Shown here piece after piece: positions 8,754 through 16,451 of a stretch of 64,000 nucleotides of DNA. The DNA comes from Chromatiaceae bacterium (lineage in GTDB: Bacteria; Pseudomonadota; Gammaproteobacteria; Chromatiales; Chromatiaceae). The stretch spans positions 62,001 to 126,000 of the forward strand of contig JACKMX010000008.1 in assembly GCA_024235175.1 (NCBI GenBank), written 5' to 3'. Both the position numbers and the translations under genes were made by a program. The notes below the pieces were generated by a model, which made no database searches, was not told the DNA's origin, and saw nothing but the letters and a program-made list of their open reading frames with translations. The number at the start of each line of letters is the position of its first letter. The first letter of the stretch is position 1.

Positions 8754-9002
8754 ATGAGCGAACTTTCCCGGTTGCGCTGGTTATGCCGGCGGGGCATGAA
8801 GGAGTTGGATCTGGTGTTGAGCGGGTACCTTGAGCACCATTATCCAACTGCCGGCTACAGCGAACAGGCGGGTTTTCGCAAACTGTTGGAACTGCAGGAT
8901 CCGGAACTCTACAACTTGATTCTGGGCAAGCAGTTGTCCGAGGACGGCGAGTTGGCGGAGATTGTGCGCATAATCCGTAATGAGGCTCGGAACATTGATT
9001 AA
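8754..9002 (+). CDS. sdhE: FAD assembly factor SdhE
   Basis: This small soluble protein (82 aa) promotes covalent attachment of FAD to SdhA. The diagnostic RGxxE motif is seen as RRGMKELD at residues 12-19, and the family helix bundle follows. It starts five bases after sdhB, so translation is probably coupled. The short size matches SdhE/Sdh5. Confidence 0.93.
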   Translation: MSELSRLRWLCRRGMKELDLVLSGYLEHHYPTAGYSEQAGFRKLLELQDPELYNLILGKQLSEDGELAEIVRIIRNEARNID

Positions 9003-9107
9003 CAAGGTTTCCGATTAACTAATCAGCGTCCGTCCGGAAACGGCGGGCACTAGCTTGGCGCATGGATGTGCCAACATTTTAATAGTCGATAAGTCTTTGA
9101 AAATGAA

Positions 9108-9136
9108 GAAACCGGGAAATGGCATTTTCCGGTTTC
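9108..9136. terminator. Strong stem-loop after sdhE
   Basis: A 13-base stem (GAAACCGGGAAAT at 9108-9120 with ATTTTCCGGTTTC at 9124-9136, one G:U) has a three-base loop. There is no clean T-run, so it may be a processed 3' end or partial terminator separating the sdh genes from ygfX. The position in the 197-base gap between sdhE and ygfX supports a transcript-boundary role. Confidence 0.55.
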
Positions 9137-9199
9137 GTTCCAGGAACATTCCATGGATGGGTGTTTCTGGACGGTATCTGATTAATTCGCAAGGATGCG

Positions 9200-9634
9200 A
9201 TGAAACCGACCGGTCAAAAGCATACAGTTGATATAAGGCCCTCAAGAACTCTTGGCTGGTTTCTCTGTTCAATCCACCTGATTGCGCTGACAGTGGTGGT
9301 TTATTATTCGCTGCGGCTTCCCATATGTCTTCTGTTGATTTTACCACTGTATCTGAGCTGGATCAGAGGCTGGTCAAACCAGGTTCTCCTTAGTGCGGAT
9401 GAGGCCGTGGTAAGCGTGGAGTGGGGATCTAATGGCGCCTGGGCCTTGATAGAGAGACAGGGCAGAAGAACAGAAGCGCAACTGATGGAACGCAGTTTTG
9501 CCGCACCCTGGCTGACATTGCTCAGTTTCTCTTGCCAGACCGGTGTTCGCCGTTATGTCATCCTGCTGAGTGACAACTCTGATACGGATCAGGTGCGGCG
9601 GTTGAGAGTCAGGCTTCGTCTGAACAGCTCCTGA
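9200..9634 (+). CDS. ygfX: YgfX/CptA-like membrane protein
   Basis: The 144-aa protein has an N-terminal pair of transmembrane segments at about 18-52, followed by a short soluble domain with the family tryptophans (VEWGSNGAW). YgfX proteins are encoded next to SdhE. In E. coli the pair was described as a membrane toxin-antitoxin acting on cytoskeletal proteins, but a link to SdhE function is at least as likely. Here the gene is 197 bases after sdhE and convergent with nadB. Confidence 0.78.
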   Translation: MKPTGQKHTVDIRPSRTLGWFLCSIHLIALTVVVYYSLRLPICLLLILPLYLSWIRGWSNQVLLSADEAVVSVEWGSNGAWALIERQGRRTEAQLMERSFAAPWLTLLSFSCQTGVRRYVILLSDNSDTDQVRRLRVRLRLNSS

Positions 9635-9657
9635 GAGTAGTTGAGCAGACTGGATGT

Positions 9658-11280
9658 TTACTCGCCAAGCGCGAATTCCGCCTCGAAATTATCCGGCAAT
9701 AACACTGTCGGCCGTTTTTGGAAACGTTCGTCCCTGTTTGGAAAATCGATGGTGTAGTGCAACCCCCGGCTCTCCTTGCGTTCCTGTGCAGAGCGGATAA
9801 TGAGATCGGCCACTTCAACCAGGTTTCTCAACTCCAGCAGATCGTTGTTAACACGGAAATGGCCGTAGTACTCCTTTATCTCCTGTCGCAGCATATTGAC
9901 TCGTCTTTTTGCCCTCTGCAGGCGTTTGTTGCTGCGTACTATGCCGACATAGTCCCACATGAAATGGCGCAGTTCGCTCCAGTTGTGGGATACAACCACC
10001 TGTTCGTCCGAATCGGCCACCCGGCTTTCGTCCCAGGGCGGAATTTGGGGGGGGGCCGGTGTTCGGTCATCCATGCTGAGTATTTCCTCAGCGGCCTGCT
10101 GGGAAAATACGAGGCACTCAAGTAGAGAGTTGCTTGCCATTCTGTTGGCGCCATGAAGCCCGGTGTATGCGGTCTCGCCAATGGCAAACAGGTTGGGTAT
10201 ATCGGTCCTGGCCCTGTTGTCGGTGAGAACGCCGCCGCAGATGTAGTGGGCCGCAGGAACCACGGGAATCGGTTGTTTCGCCATATCAATTCCAAACTCC
10301 AGGCACTTGGAATGGATGGTGGGAAAGTGCTCGAGTATGAATTTCTTCGGTTTGTGGCTTATGTCCAGAAACAGGCAATCGGCTCCAAGCCTTTTCATCT
10401 CGTGGTCTATAGCCCTGGCAACTATATCGCGTGGGGCCAGTTCCGCGCGCTCGTCAAACTTGTGCATGAAGCGCTTGCCGTTCGGTAACAGCAGTTTTCC
10501 GCCCTCGCCTCTGATCGCTTCTGTAATCAGAAACGATTTGGCATGGGGGTGAAAGAGGCATGTTGGATGAAACTGGATAAACTCCATATTGACTACTCTG
10601 CAGCCTGCACGCCAGGCCATGGCAATACCATCGCCAGTTGAAACGTCAGGATTGCTGGTGTAGAGGTAGACCTTGCTTGCCCCGCCGGTCGCGAGCACCG
10701 TGAAGCGGGAGCGGAATGTCTCCACCAGTCCGCTCTTTTTGTCAAGTATGTAAGCCCCGAAGCAGTGTTTCCCCGCGTTGCCGGCTTGTTTGTCGACTAC
10801 CAGGTCGATCGCATTGTGATACTCGAACAAATGAATATTTTGGCGCGCCTGGGCCTGCTCCTGCAGTGTCGATTCGACCTCCCTGCCGGTCGCGTCCGCG
10901 GCGTGGATAACGCGGCGATGCGAGTGACCACCTTCACGGGTCAGGTGATAACCCGACCCGTTTGGCTTGTCACGGGTGAAAGAGACACCCTCCTCCAGCA
11001 GCCACTGGATACTTTCCGGGCCCTTCTCCACTACCAGCTTGACGATTGACTCATCACACAGACCTGCACCGGCGTTCAGCGTATCCTCAATGTGTGAATC
11101 GGTTGAATCGGTTTTATCCAGTACCGCAGATATGCCGCCCTGTGCATAATAGGTGTTGCCCTCGGTCAAAGATCCTTTTGCGACTACACCAACGCAGAGT
11201 GAATGTGGAAGGCGCAAGGCAAGACTGAGACCGGCGGCGCCGCTGCCGATAATCAGAACATCGAATATTTTATTTTGCAT
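9658..11280 (-). CDS. nadB: L-aspartate oxidase
   Basis: This FAD enzyme oxidises aspartate to iminoaspartate, the first step of de novo NAD synthesis. It has 540 aa with the FAD fold VLIIGSGAAGLSLAL at 9-23 and YYAQGGISAV at 44-53. The catalytic and substrate regions HREGGHSHRRVIHAADATG-like and IQFHPTCL follow, with the C-terminal helical domain last. It is homologous to SdhA but lacks the partner subunits. It is divergent from rpoE across a 229-base regulatory gap. Confidence 0.96.
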   Translation of the reverse strand: MQNKIFDVLIIGSGAAGLSLALRLPHSLCVGVVAKGSLTEGNTYYAQGGISAVLDKTDSTDSHIEDTLNAGAGLCDESIVKLVVEKGPESIQWLLEEGVSFTRDKPNGSGYHLTREGGHSHRRVIHAADATGREVESTLQEQAQARQNIHLFEYHNAIDLVVDKQAGNAGKHCFGAYILDKKSGLVETFRSRFTVLATGGASKVYLYTSNPDVSTGDGIAMAWRAGCRVVNMEFIQFHPTCLFHPHAKSFLITEAIRGEGGKLLLPNGKRFMHKFDERAELAPRDIVARAIDHEMKRLGADCLFLDISHKPKKFILEHFPTIHSKCLEFGIDMAKQPIPVVPAAHYICGGVLTDNRARTDIPNLFAIGETAYTGLHGANRMASNSLLECLVFSQQAAEEILSMDDRTPAPPQIPPWDESRVADSDEQVVVSHNWSELRHFMWDYVGIVRSNKRLQRAKRRVNMLRQEIKEYYGHFRVNNDLLELRNLVEVADLIIRSAQERKESRGLHYTIDFPNRDERFQKRPTVLLPDNFEAEFALGE

Positions 11281-11433
11281 AGTATATTCAGAGTTTGCCG
11301 GATCTCCGGCTTAAGGTCATAATCCAAGTCGCTTTTCCCTGGCTTGGACTGATCATCGGGAGAGCGTGTCGATTTTATGGAATCCTAGCTTAATTCTGGG
11401 AAGACGAGAATAGAAAAAAGTGGCAATGTCAGA

Positions 11434-11460
11434 GAACTTATTATATGGCGGACGGTCAAT
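11434..11460 (+). promoter_or_regulatory. Sigma-E (AlgU/RpoE) promoter
   Basis: The -35 element GAACTT at 11434-11439 and a -10 element TCAAT at 11456-11460 are separated by 16 bases, matching the sigma-E consensus. The predicted start is about 45 bases before rpoE, so the operon probably activates its own transcription, as known in E. coli and Pseudomonas. Confidence 0.8.
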
Positions 11461-11509
11461 CAAAGTGTATCTGGAAGAATAGCTTGCCAATGTCAGGGGG
11501 AACGCCTGA

Positions 11510-12088
11510 ATGGGCGAGCGGGAAGTAGACCAGGAGTTGGTTTTTCGTGTACAGCGGGGCGATAAAGGCGCTTTCGACCTCTTGGTACTCAAATATCAGC
11601 AAAAGGTGGCCAATCTGGTTTCGCGGTATATACACGATCAGAGTGAAACACTGGATGTGACCCAGGAAGCGTTTATTAAAGCTTACCGGGCCTTGCCCAA
11701 CTTCCGGGGTGAGAGCGCTTTTTATACATGGCTTTATCGTATTGCCATCAATACTGCCAAGAATTTTCTGGTCGCTCAGGGACGTCGCCCCCCAGGAAAC
11801 GATGTTGACGCGGAGACTGCGGAGCAACTGGACGTCGGAATCCGGCTAAAGGAGCATGCGACACCCGAGAGTCATCTGTTGACGGAAGAGATTGCCCGGA
11901 CCGTGCGGCAGGCACTTGATGATCTTCCTGAAGATTTACGTACGGCAATCTCGCTTAGAGAGCTCGAAGGATTGAGTTACGAAGAGATCGCCAATGCGAT
12001 GGAGTGCCCGGTCGGTACCGTCAGGTCGAGAATTTTCCGGGCTCGTGCCGCAATCGACGGCAAACTCAAGCCATTGCTGGAACCTTAG
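11510..12088 (+). CDS. rpoE: RNA polymerase sigma factor RpoE (AlgU)
   Basis: This ECF sigma factor (192 aa) governs the envelope-stress response. Region 2 (FDLLVLKYQQKVANLVSRY to YTWLYRIAINTAKNFL) and region 4 (LPEDLRTAISLRELEGLSYEEIA, GTVRSRIFRARAAI) are both complete. The ATG start is supported by the known N-terminus GEREVDQELVxRVQRGD. It is followed by its anti-sigma factor and the proteolysis regulators, the canonical order. Confidence 0.97.
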   Translation: MGEREVDQELVFRVQRGDKGAFDLLVLKYQQKVANLVSRYIHDQSETLDVTQEAFIKAYRALPNFRGESAFYTWLYRIAINTAKNFLVAQGRRPPGNDVDAETAEQLDVGIRLKEHATPESHLLTEEIARTVRQALDDLPEDLRTAISLRELEGLSYEEIANAMECPVGTVRSRIFRARAAIDGKLKPLLEP

Positions 12089-12128
12089 AGTATGTTAAAC
12101 GGTTGGATTTGAAATATCGGGTGTGATG

Positions 12129-12707
12129 ATGACAAAAGACACACAGGAGAGACTCTCTGCCCTGATTGACAGCGAACTCCCAGCGGCATTCACGGCGGAT
12201 ACGATTTCGCATTTGAAGCAGTCATCGGATCTGCGCGAGATCTGGGACAGGTACCATCTGATTGGAGACGCGATTCGAGGAGAGGGAGTCAGATGGCCGG
12301 CAGAGGGTGTTGCCGGTATTGTGCACAATCGACTTCGCGATGAGCCGGCGATTGTCGCGCAGCCGATTCCGATCAAAGAGAGCAAACCGCAAGATCGGCT
12401 GCTGCGCCCGCTGGCGGCAGGTGCTGCAATCGCCGCCTCGGTCGCTGCATTGGCCGTTTTCACACTGCCCAGATTGACCGGAGAGTCTCCTGCGGCAGAT
12501 CCGGTACAGATCGTCTCCAAGGCGCCGGTACCGGTATCCTATGCCAATCAAAGCGGAACCCGCTGGAAGAATCTGGCAGAGCCGGCGCTGGAGTCAAAGC
12601 TCAACCGCTATCTGGAGAATCATAGTGAATACGCCTCTTCAGGTGGGATGGGCGTGGTTCCCTATTCATCATTCGTAAGCTACGACACCACGCACAGCCG
12701 GCCATGA
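12129..12707 (+). CDS. rseA: Anti-sigma-E factor RseA (MucA)
   Basis: The protein (192 aa) has the cytoplasmic sigma-binding domain (QERLSALIDSELP to WDRYHLIGDAIRGE). One transmembrane segment lies at about 101-118, and the periplasmic tail is cleaved during stress signalling. There are ATG codons at 12126 and 12129; the second has better spacing from GGGTG. The 3' end overlaps mucB by ATGA. Confidence 0.92.
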   Translation: MTKDTQERLSALIDSELPAAFTADTISHLKQSSDLREIWDRYHLIGDAIRGEGVRWPAEGVAGIVHNRLRDEPAIVAQPIPIKESKPQDRLLRPLAAGAAIAASVAALAVFTLPRLTGESPAADPVQIVSKAPVPVSYANQSGTRWKNLAEPALESKLNRYLENHSEYASSGGMGVVPYSSFVSYDTTHSRP

Positions 12708-13678
12708 GAGCGGGGTATACCTCTCATTGTCTCTTGTTATTCTGCTGCCTGCTGCAATCTGCAACGGCTTTCGCGGGAGAAAAAGATGTCCGCGCCTGGC
12801 TGCAGAGCATGGTCGAATCTGTCAGGACATTGAATTATCGGGGCACGTTCGTTTTCCTGCACGACAATCAGCTGGAATCGATGGAGATATTCCATACGGT
12901 GGATGCGCGGGGTGAAAAAGAGCGCCTGGTCTCCCTCAATGGTGCCGCCAGAGAGGTGGTCAGGGATGATGCATCCGTCATCTGTATCGCACCCGACGCC
13001 AAATCCATATCTGTGAGCCGGCGCGGTGCCGGCGGCGCATTCCGTGCCGTATTTTCCATGGATATAGCGGCGCTTTCCGCATTCTACGATTTTCAACTGC
13101 TCAATCGGGTGCGGGTGGCGGGCAGAGAGGCACAGGCTGTGGCGATTCTGCCGAAGGACGCATACCGTTACGGTTACCGCATCTATCTTGATTCCCAAAA
13201 AGCGCTGCCACTAAAGACGGATATGCTCGACGACAAAGGCTCAGTAATATCGCAGATTATGTTCACCTCCATTGAAATCGATACACATTTGGAGGAGACT
13301 GCCGACGGTGACCTGGACGGCCGTGAGTATTACCATTGGGTTCAGCGTGAACCCGGGAAGGTAAAAACCGGAACGGAAGAGAGCGAGTGGTCCTTGCAAG
13401 GCCTGCCCCAAGGCTATCGAATCAGACTCCGTACACAGATGCCCGCAGGCACGGAGGGACCTCCTGTCAGTCATTTCGTGCTCACGGATGGTTTGGCTTC
13501 TCTCTCTCTTTATATCGAAAACAGTGGCTCGGATTCGGTAATGGTCGGCGGGTCGCGCATGGGAGCGGTCAATGCGTTCGGCCGGGTGGTTGATGGATAC
13601 CAGATAACCGCAGTGGGTGCAGTACCTGCACTGACGGTGGAGAAAATTGCACAGGCGGTCAGACGGCACGCTGACTGA
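12704..13678 (+). CDS. rseB: Sigma-E regulatory protein MucB/RseB
   Basis: This periplasmic protein (324 aa) protects RseA from DegS cleavage and responds to mislocalised lipopolysaccharide or lipoproteins. An N-terminal signal peptide ends near residue 24 (SATAFAG). The large MucB/RseB domain (VRTLNYRGTFVF, YRYGYRIYLD) and the smaller C-terminal domain (SHFVLTDGLASLSLYI) are recognisable. It overlaps rseA, indicating translational coupling. Confidence 0.94.
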   Translation: MRAGYTSHCLLLFCCLLQSATAFAGEKDVRAWLQSMVESVRTLNYRGTFVFLHDNQLESMEIFHTVDARGEKERLVSLNGAAREVVRDDASVICIAPDAKSISVSRRGAGGAFRAVFSMDIAALSAFYDFQLLNRVRVAGREAQAVAILPKDAYRYGYRIYLDSQKALPLKTDMLDDKGSVISQIMFTSIEIDTHLEETADGDLDGREYYHWVQREPGKVKTGTEESEWSLQGLPQGYRIRLRTQMPAGTEGPPVSHFVLTDGLASLSLYIENSGSDSVMVGGSRMGAVNAFGRVVDGYQITAVGAVPALTVEKIAQAVRRHAD

Positions 13679-13700
13679 TCAATCTGATTTAAAAGCAAGG

Positions 13701-13822
13701 GCCGAGTGCAGAGGGTAGAGGGAAAGACGATATTTAGCCGCCGACTGACCCCTGCTAAGTCGCCGGCTATATAGAAGCTCCAATGGCTCCAGAGCCTTTT
13801 GGGCCTCTGCCCTCTGCTCTCT
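13701..13822. repeat. Imperfect extragenic palindrome between mucB and rseC
   Basis: The purine-rich left arm GTGCAGAGGGTAGAGGG (about 13706-13722) is complementary, with three mismatches, to the pyrimidine-rich stretch at 13804-13820 (CTCTGCCCTCTGCTCT). The element resembles a REP/MITE-like extragenic palindrome. The whole mucB-rseC gap (13679-13917) otherwise shows no gene. Confidence 0.5.
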
Positions 13823-13917
13823 CTCCTTGATGGGGCTTTTGCGACATCCTCTTGATGCAGGATGCGGCCTGTGGGTGCAAAGAGGGGAGATTACCGGTGT
13901 TGGGAAACTGAAAGAAC

Positions 13918-14409
13918 ATGCTTGAAGAGACTGCATTGGTCACATCACTCGACGGCGCGTTCGCTCAGGTGGAGACCCTGCGCAACACTACCTGTGGTGG
14001 CTGCCAGGCCGGTTCTGCCTGCAGTACTCCACTGTTAAACAAATATTTCGGCAACCGTAAAGTTTCCGTTAGAGCTCTGAACCCGATCGGCGCCGCTCCG
14101 GGGGACAAGGTTGTCGTCGGTCTGGAGGAGTCAGCTCTGTCGCAGGCGTCGGTCAGGTTTTACCTGGTGCCGATATTAATGCTCATTGGCTTCGCAGGTT
14201 TTGGTCAGTGGCTGGCAGAAAGATCAAGTTTGGTTTCAACGGAACCAGCATCCGTTTTTGCTGGTCTATTGGGTCTGTTAATGGGGTTGATGTGGACACG
14301 TTACCATACTGTCAGAATCAACTCTTGCAAACGAAGTCAACTGGTGATTTTGAGACTGGCCAATACTCATTCAAGCTGGAGGTTCGCCAGTAAGAACCTC
14401 AGCCTGTAG
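13918..14409 (+). CDS. rseC: SoxR-reducing/sigma-E positive regulator RseC
   Basis: This membrane protein (163 aa) has the N-terminal cysteine motif TTCGGCQAGSACST at residues 24-37. Two transmembrane helices follow at roughly 80-97 and 109-126. RseC proteins modulate sigma-E signalling and have been linked to electron delivery for SoxR reduction. The last 35 residues after the helices are basic and not conserved as far as I can tell. It lies in the canonical position before mucD. Confidence 0.88.
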   Translation: MLEETALVTSLDGAFAQVETLRNTTCGGCQAGSACSTPLLNKYFGNRKVSVRALNPIGAAPGDKVVVGLEESALSQASVRFYLVPILMLIGFAGFGQWLAERSSLVSTEPASVFAGLLGLLMGLMWTRYHTVRINSCKRSQLVILRLANTHSSWRFASKNLSL

Positions 14410-14448
14410 CACCTCTGTTTAAGGACCATTCATATTTTGGAGTTCTGC

Positions 14449-15891
14449 ATGAAAGCAATGTTGTGTCAAAGCCGACAGGTCATTATAGGAATTTGCCTGT
14501 TACTGTTATGGATCTCGCCTAATGTTCAAGCCCGGTCGCTGCCTGATTTCGTGGAATTGGCAAAGGAGAACAGTCCCTCCGTCGTCAATATCAGCACAAA
14601 ACAGCGTAAAACGACGAGCAACCGATTTCGCCACAACTTTCGTATACCGGATGTGCCCGAAGACAGCCCGCTTAATGAATTCTTCGAGCGCTTTTTCGGC
14701 CAGGACGGAGGAGATGGTCCAGGTGATGCACCGCGGGAGTACGATACGCAGTCTCTGGGTTCCGGATTTGTCATCTCGGATGATGGTTATATTCTGACTA
14801 ACACTCATGTGGTCGACGATGCAGATGAAGTTGTGGTTCGCCTAAGTGACCGGCGTGAATTTGTTGCCCAGATCATAGGCAAGGATAGCCGCAGCGATGT
14901 TGCGCTGTTGAAGATAGATGCCACGGAACTGCCGGTTGTCAAGATCGGCAGCACCAAGAATCTGCAGGTTGGCGAGTGGGTGCTGGCAATAGGGTCACCA
15001 TTTGGATTCGATCACTCGGTTACCTCGGGAATTGTCAGTGCAAAGGGAAGAAACCTTCCGAATGAGAATTATGTCCCATTCATCCAGACCGACGTGGCGA
15101 TCAATCCGGGCAATTCCGGCGGCCCGCTTTTTAATCTGGACGGCGAAGTGGTTGGCGTCAATTCACAGATCTTCAGCCGTACCGGCGGTTACATGGGGCT
15201 CTCCTTCGCCATTCCGATCGAAATGGCCATGAACGTGGTGAATCAGCTCAGGACTACAGGACGCGTCACCCGTGGCTGGCTGGGTGTCTTGATTCAGGAT
15301 GTCACCAGAGAGCTAGCCGATGCCTTTGGCATGCGTCATCCCAAGGGTGCGTTGGTGGCGCGTGTGTTGCCCGGCAGCCCGGCCAGCAAATCGGGACTCC
15401 AGGTAGGTGATGTCATCTTGAAATTCAATGAAGAGACAATCTCGAACTCCTCTATGTTGCCGCCAATTGTCGGCGCCAGCCGGATAGACCGCCCCGCCGA
15501 TCTGACAGTGCTGCGCAAGGGGAAGGAGATACAGGTGAAGGTGGAAATTGGTGAGCTGCCGGCTGAGGAGGCATTGGCGGAGGCGGAGGTTCCACAGCAG
15601 AATAGTGAGCAGTTTCTGGGGCTGGTGGTCTCTGAGATAACCTCAGAACAACAGAAGGCACTTGGACTCGATAGCGGTGAAGGCGTGCTGGTTGAAGAGG
15701 TACATGCAGGACCGGCTCAGGAGGCGGGTATCAAGCAGGGCGACCTGATACAGATGATTGGTCAGGCGAGAATCCGGAATCTTGCGGATTTTCGGAATCA
15801 AATGGAGCAGATACCGGCAGGTGAGACCGTTGCGGTATTGGTGCAGCGCCGCAGCGGACAGATTTTCCTCGCCGTGCGCATCCCGAAATAA
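14449..15891 (+). CDS. mucD: Periplasmic serine protease MucD (DegP/HtrA family)
   Basis: The protein (480 aa) performs quality control of misfolded envelope proteins and restrains sigma-E activation. A signal peptide ends at SPNVQA near residue 28. The catalytic triad is visible as His110 (TNTHVV), Asp140 (SDVALLK) and Ser213 (GNSGGPL). Two PDZ domains fill the C-terminal half (about 280-370 and 395-475). The ATG at 14449 has GGAG six bases upstream; the frame also opens at a TTG at 14437 that is part of this ribosome-binding site. Confidence 0.95.
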   Translation: MKAMLCQSRQVIIGICLLLLWISPNVQARSLPDFVELAKENSPSVVNISTKQRKTTSNRFRHNFRIPDVPEDSPLNEFFERFFGQDGGDGPGDAPREYDTQSLGSGFVISDDGYILTNTHVVDDADEVVVRLSDRREFVAQIIGKDSRSDVALLKIDATELPVVKIGSTKNLQVGEWVLAIGSPFGFDHSVTSGIVSAKGRNLPNENYVPFIQTDVAINPGNSGGPLFNLDGEVVGVNSQIFSRTGGYMGLSFAIPIEMAMNVVNQLRTTGRVTRGWLGVLIQDVTRELADAFGMRHPKGALVARVLPGSPASKSGLQVGDVILKFNEETISNSSMLPPIVGASRIDRPADLTVLRKGKEIQVKVEIGELPAEEALAEAEVPQQNSEQFLGLVVSEITSEQQKALGLDSGEGVLVEEVHAGPAQEAGIKQGDLIQMIGQARIRNLADFRNQMEQIPAGETVAVLVQRRSGQIFLAVRIPK

Positions 15892-15966
15892 CCGCTGCTA
15901 ATGCCCTATGGGTTTGTAAGCGGGGTGTGTCCGATTAGTGATAGCACAATGCGACAACAGGAAGGC

Positions 15967-16044
15967 TGAGGGCCAAGGGCCTAGGAAAAACCGATCGCAG
16001 TTCCACTTGATCCTCGGCCCTCGGTCCTCGGCCCTAGGCCCTCA
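15967..16044. repeat. Extragenic palindromic repeat rich in GGGCC/CCTAGG
   Basis: The arms TGAGGGCCAAGGGCCTAGGA (15967-15986) and TCCTCGGCCCTAGGCCCTCA (16025-16044) are complementary at 18 of 20 positions. A second copy of the TCCTCGGCCCTCGG unit lies at 16011-16024. It resembles palindromic repeats that scatter between genes, and sits between mucD and the glutaredoxin-like gene. Confidence 0.75.
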
Positions 16045-16115
16045 TTTGAAACTACCGATCTATCCAAGTGGGTTTACCATGGACCGGATAAGTAGTTACG
16101 GTTGAGGAACATATT

Positions 16116-16358
16116 ATTCCCAGTCTGACTTTTTACTACCGCGAAAGCTGCCACCTCTGCGAGGAGATGTGGCAGCATTTACGGGACATTCAAACAGAAA
16201 GGAATTTTGAATTGGTGCGGGTGGATGTGGATTCTCACAGCGTACTGCAAGCGCGTTTTGGCGCACTGGTGCCGGTGCTTATCGGAGGAGACAGGATAAT
16301 CTGCAACTACTACCTTGATCCAGTGGCGCTGGATCGTTATTTGGCAGGGATTGTTTGA
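16116..16358 (+). CDS. Glutaredoxin-like protein (DUF836), probable ATT start
   Basis: The frame reads as a complete small thioredoxin-fold protein: a short strand SLTFYYRESC with a CHLC redox pair near residues 12-15, a long helix, the VRVDVDSHS strand, and a LVPVLIGGDRI segment with the cis-Pro. There is no ATG, GTG or TTG between the in-frame stop at 16089 and the CxxC. An internal ATG at 16167 would remove the active site. ATT at 16113 or 16116 lies 5-9 bases after GAGGA (16104-16108) and is the best start; CTG at 16125 is the alternative. DUF836 genes are common in this neighbourhood. Confidence 0.72.
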   Translation: MPSLTFYYRESCHLCEEMWQHLRDIQTERNFELVRVDVDSHSVLQARFGALVPVLIGGDRIICNYYLDPVALDRYLAGIV

Positions 16359-16400
16359 GGGGGCGGCAATCTCGGGTATCATAGGGCTGAATTTGATTCC

Positions 16401-16435
16401 AACGGAACCTCCTTTTGGGGATGTTCCGTTTTTTT
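16401..16435 (+). terminator. Rho-independent terminator before lepA
   Basis: The stem AACGGAAC (16401-16408) with GTTCCGTT (16423-16430) is followed by a run of T to 16435. It ends transcription from the glutaredoxin-like gene or attenuates read-through into lepA, whose start lies only 16 bases further on. Confidence 0.8.
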
Positions 16436-16451
16436 GGCCTTCCCGCTTACG

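Noticed and set aside
13679..16060. CRISPR array suspected from repeated GGGCC strings
   Set aside because: Repeats are inverted pairs at two sites, not regularly spaced direct repeats, and no cas gene is present.
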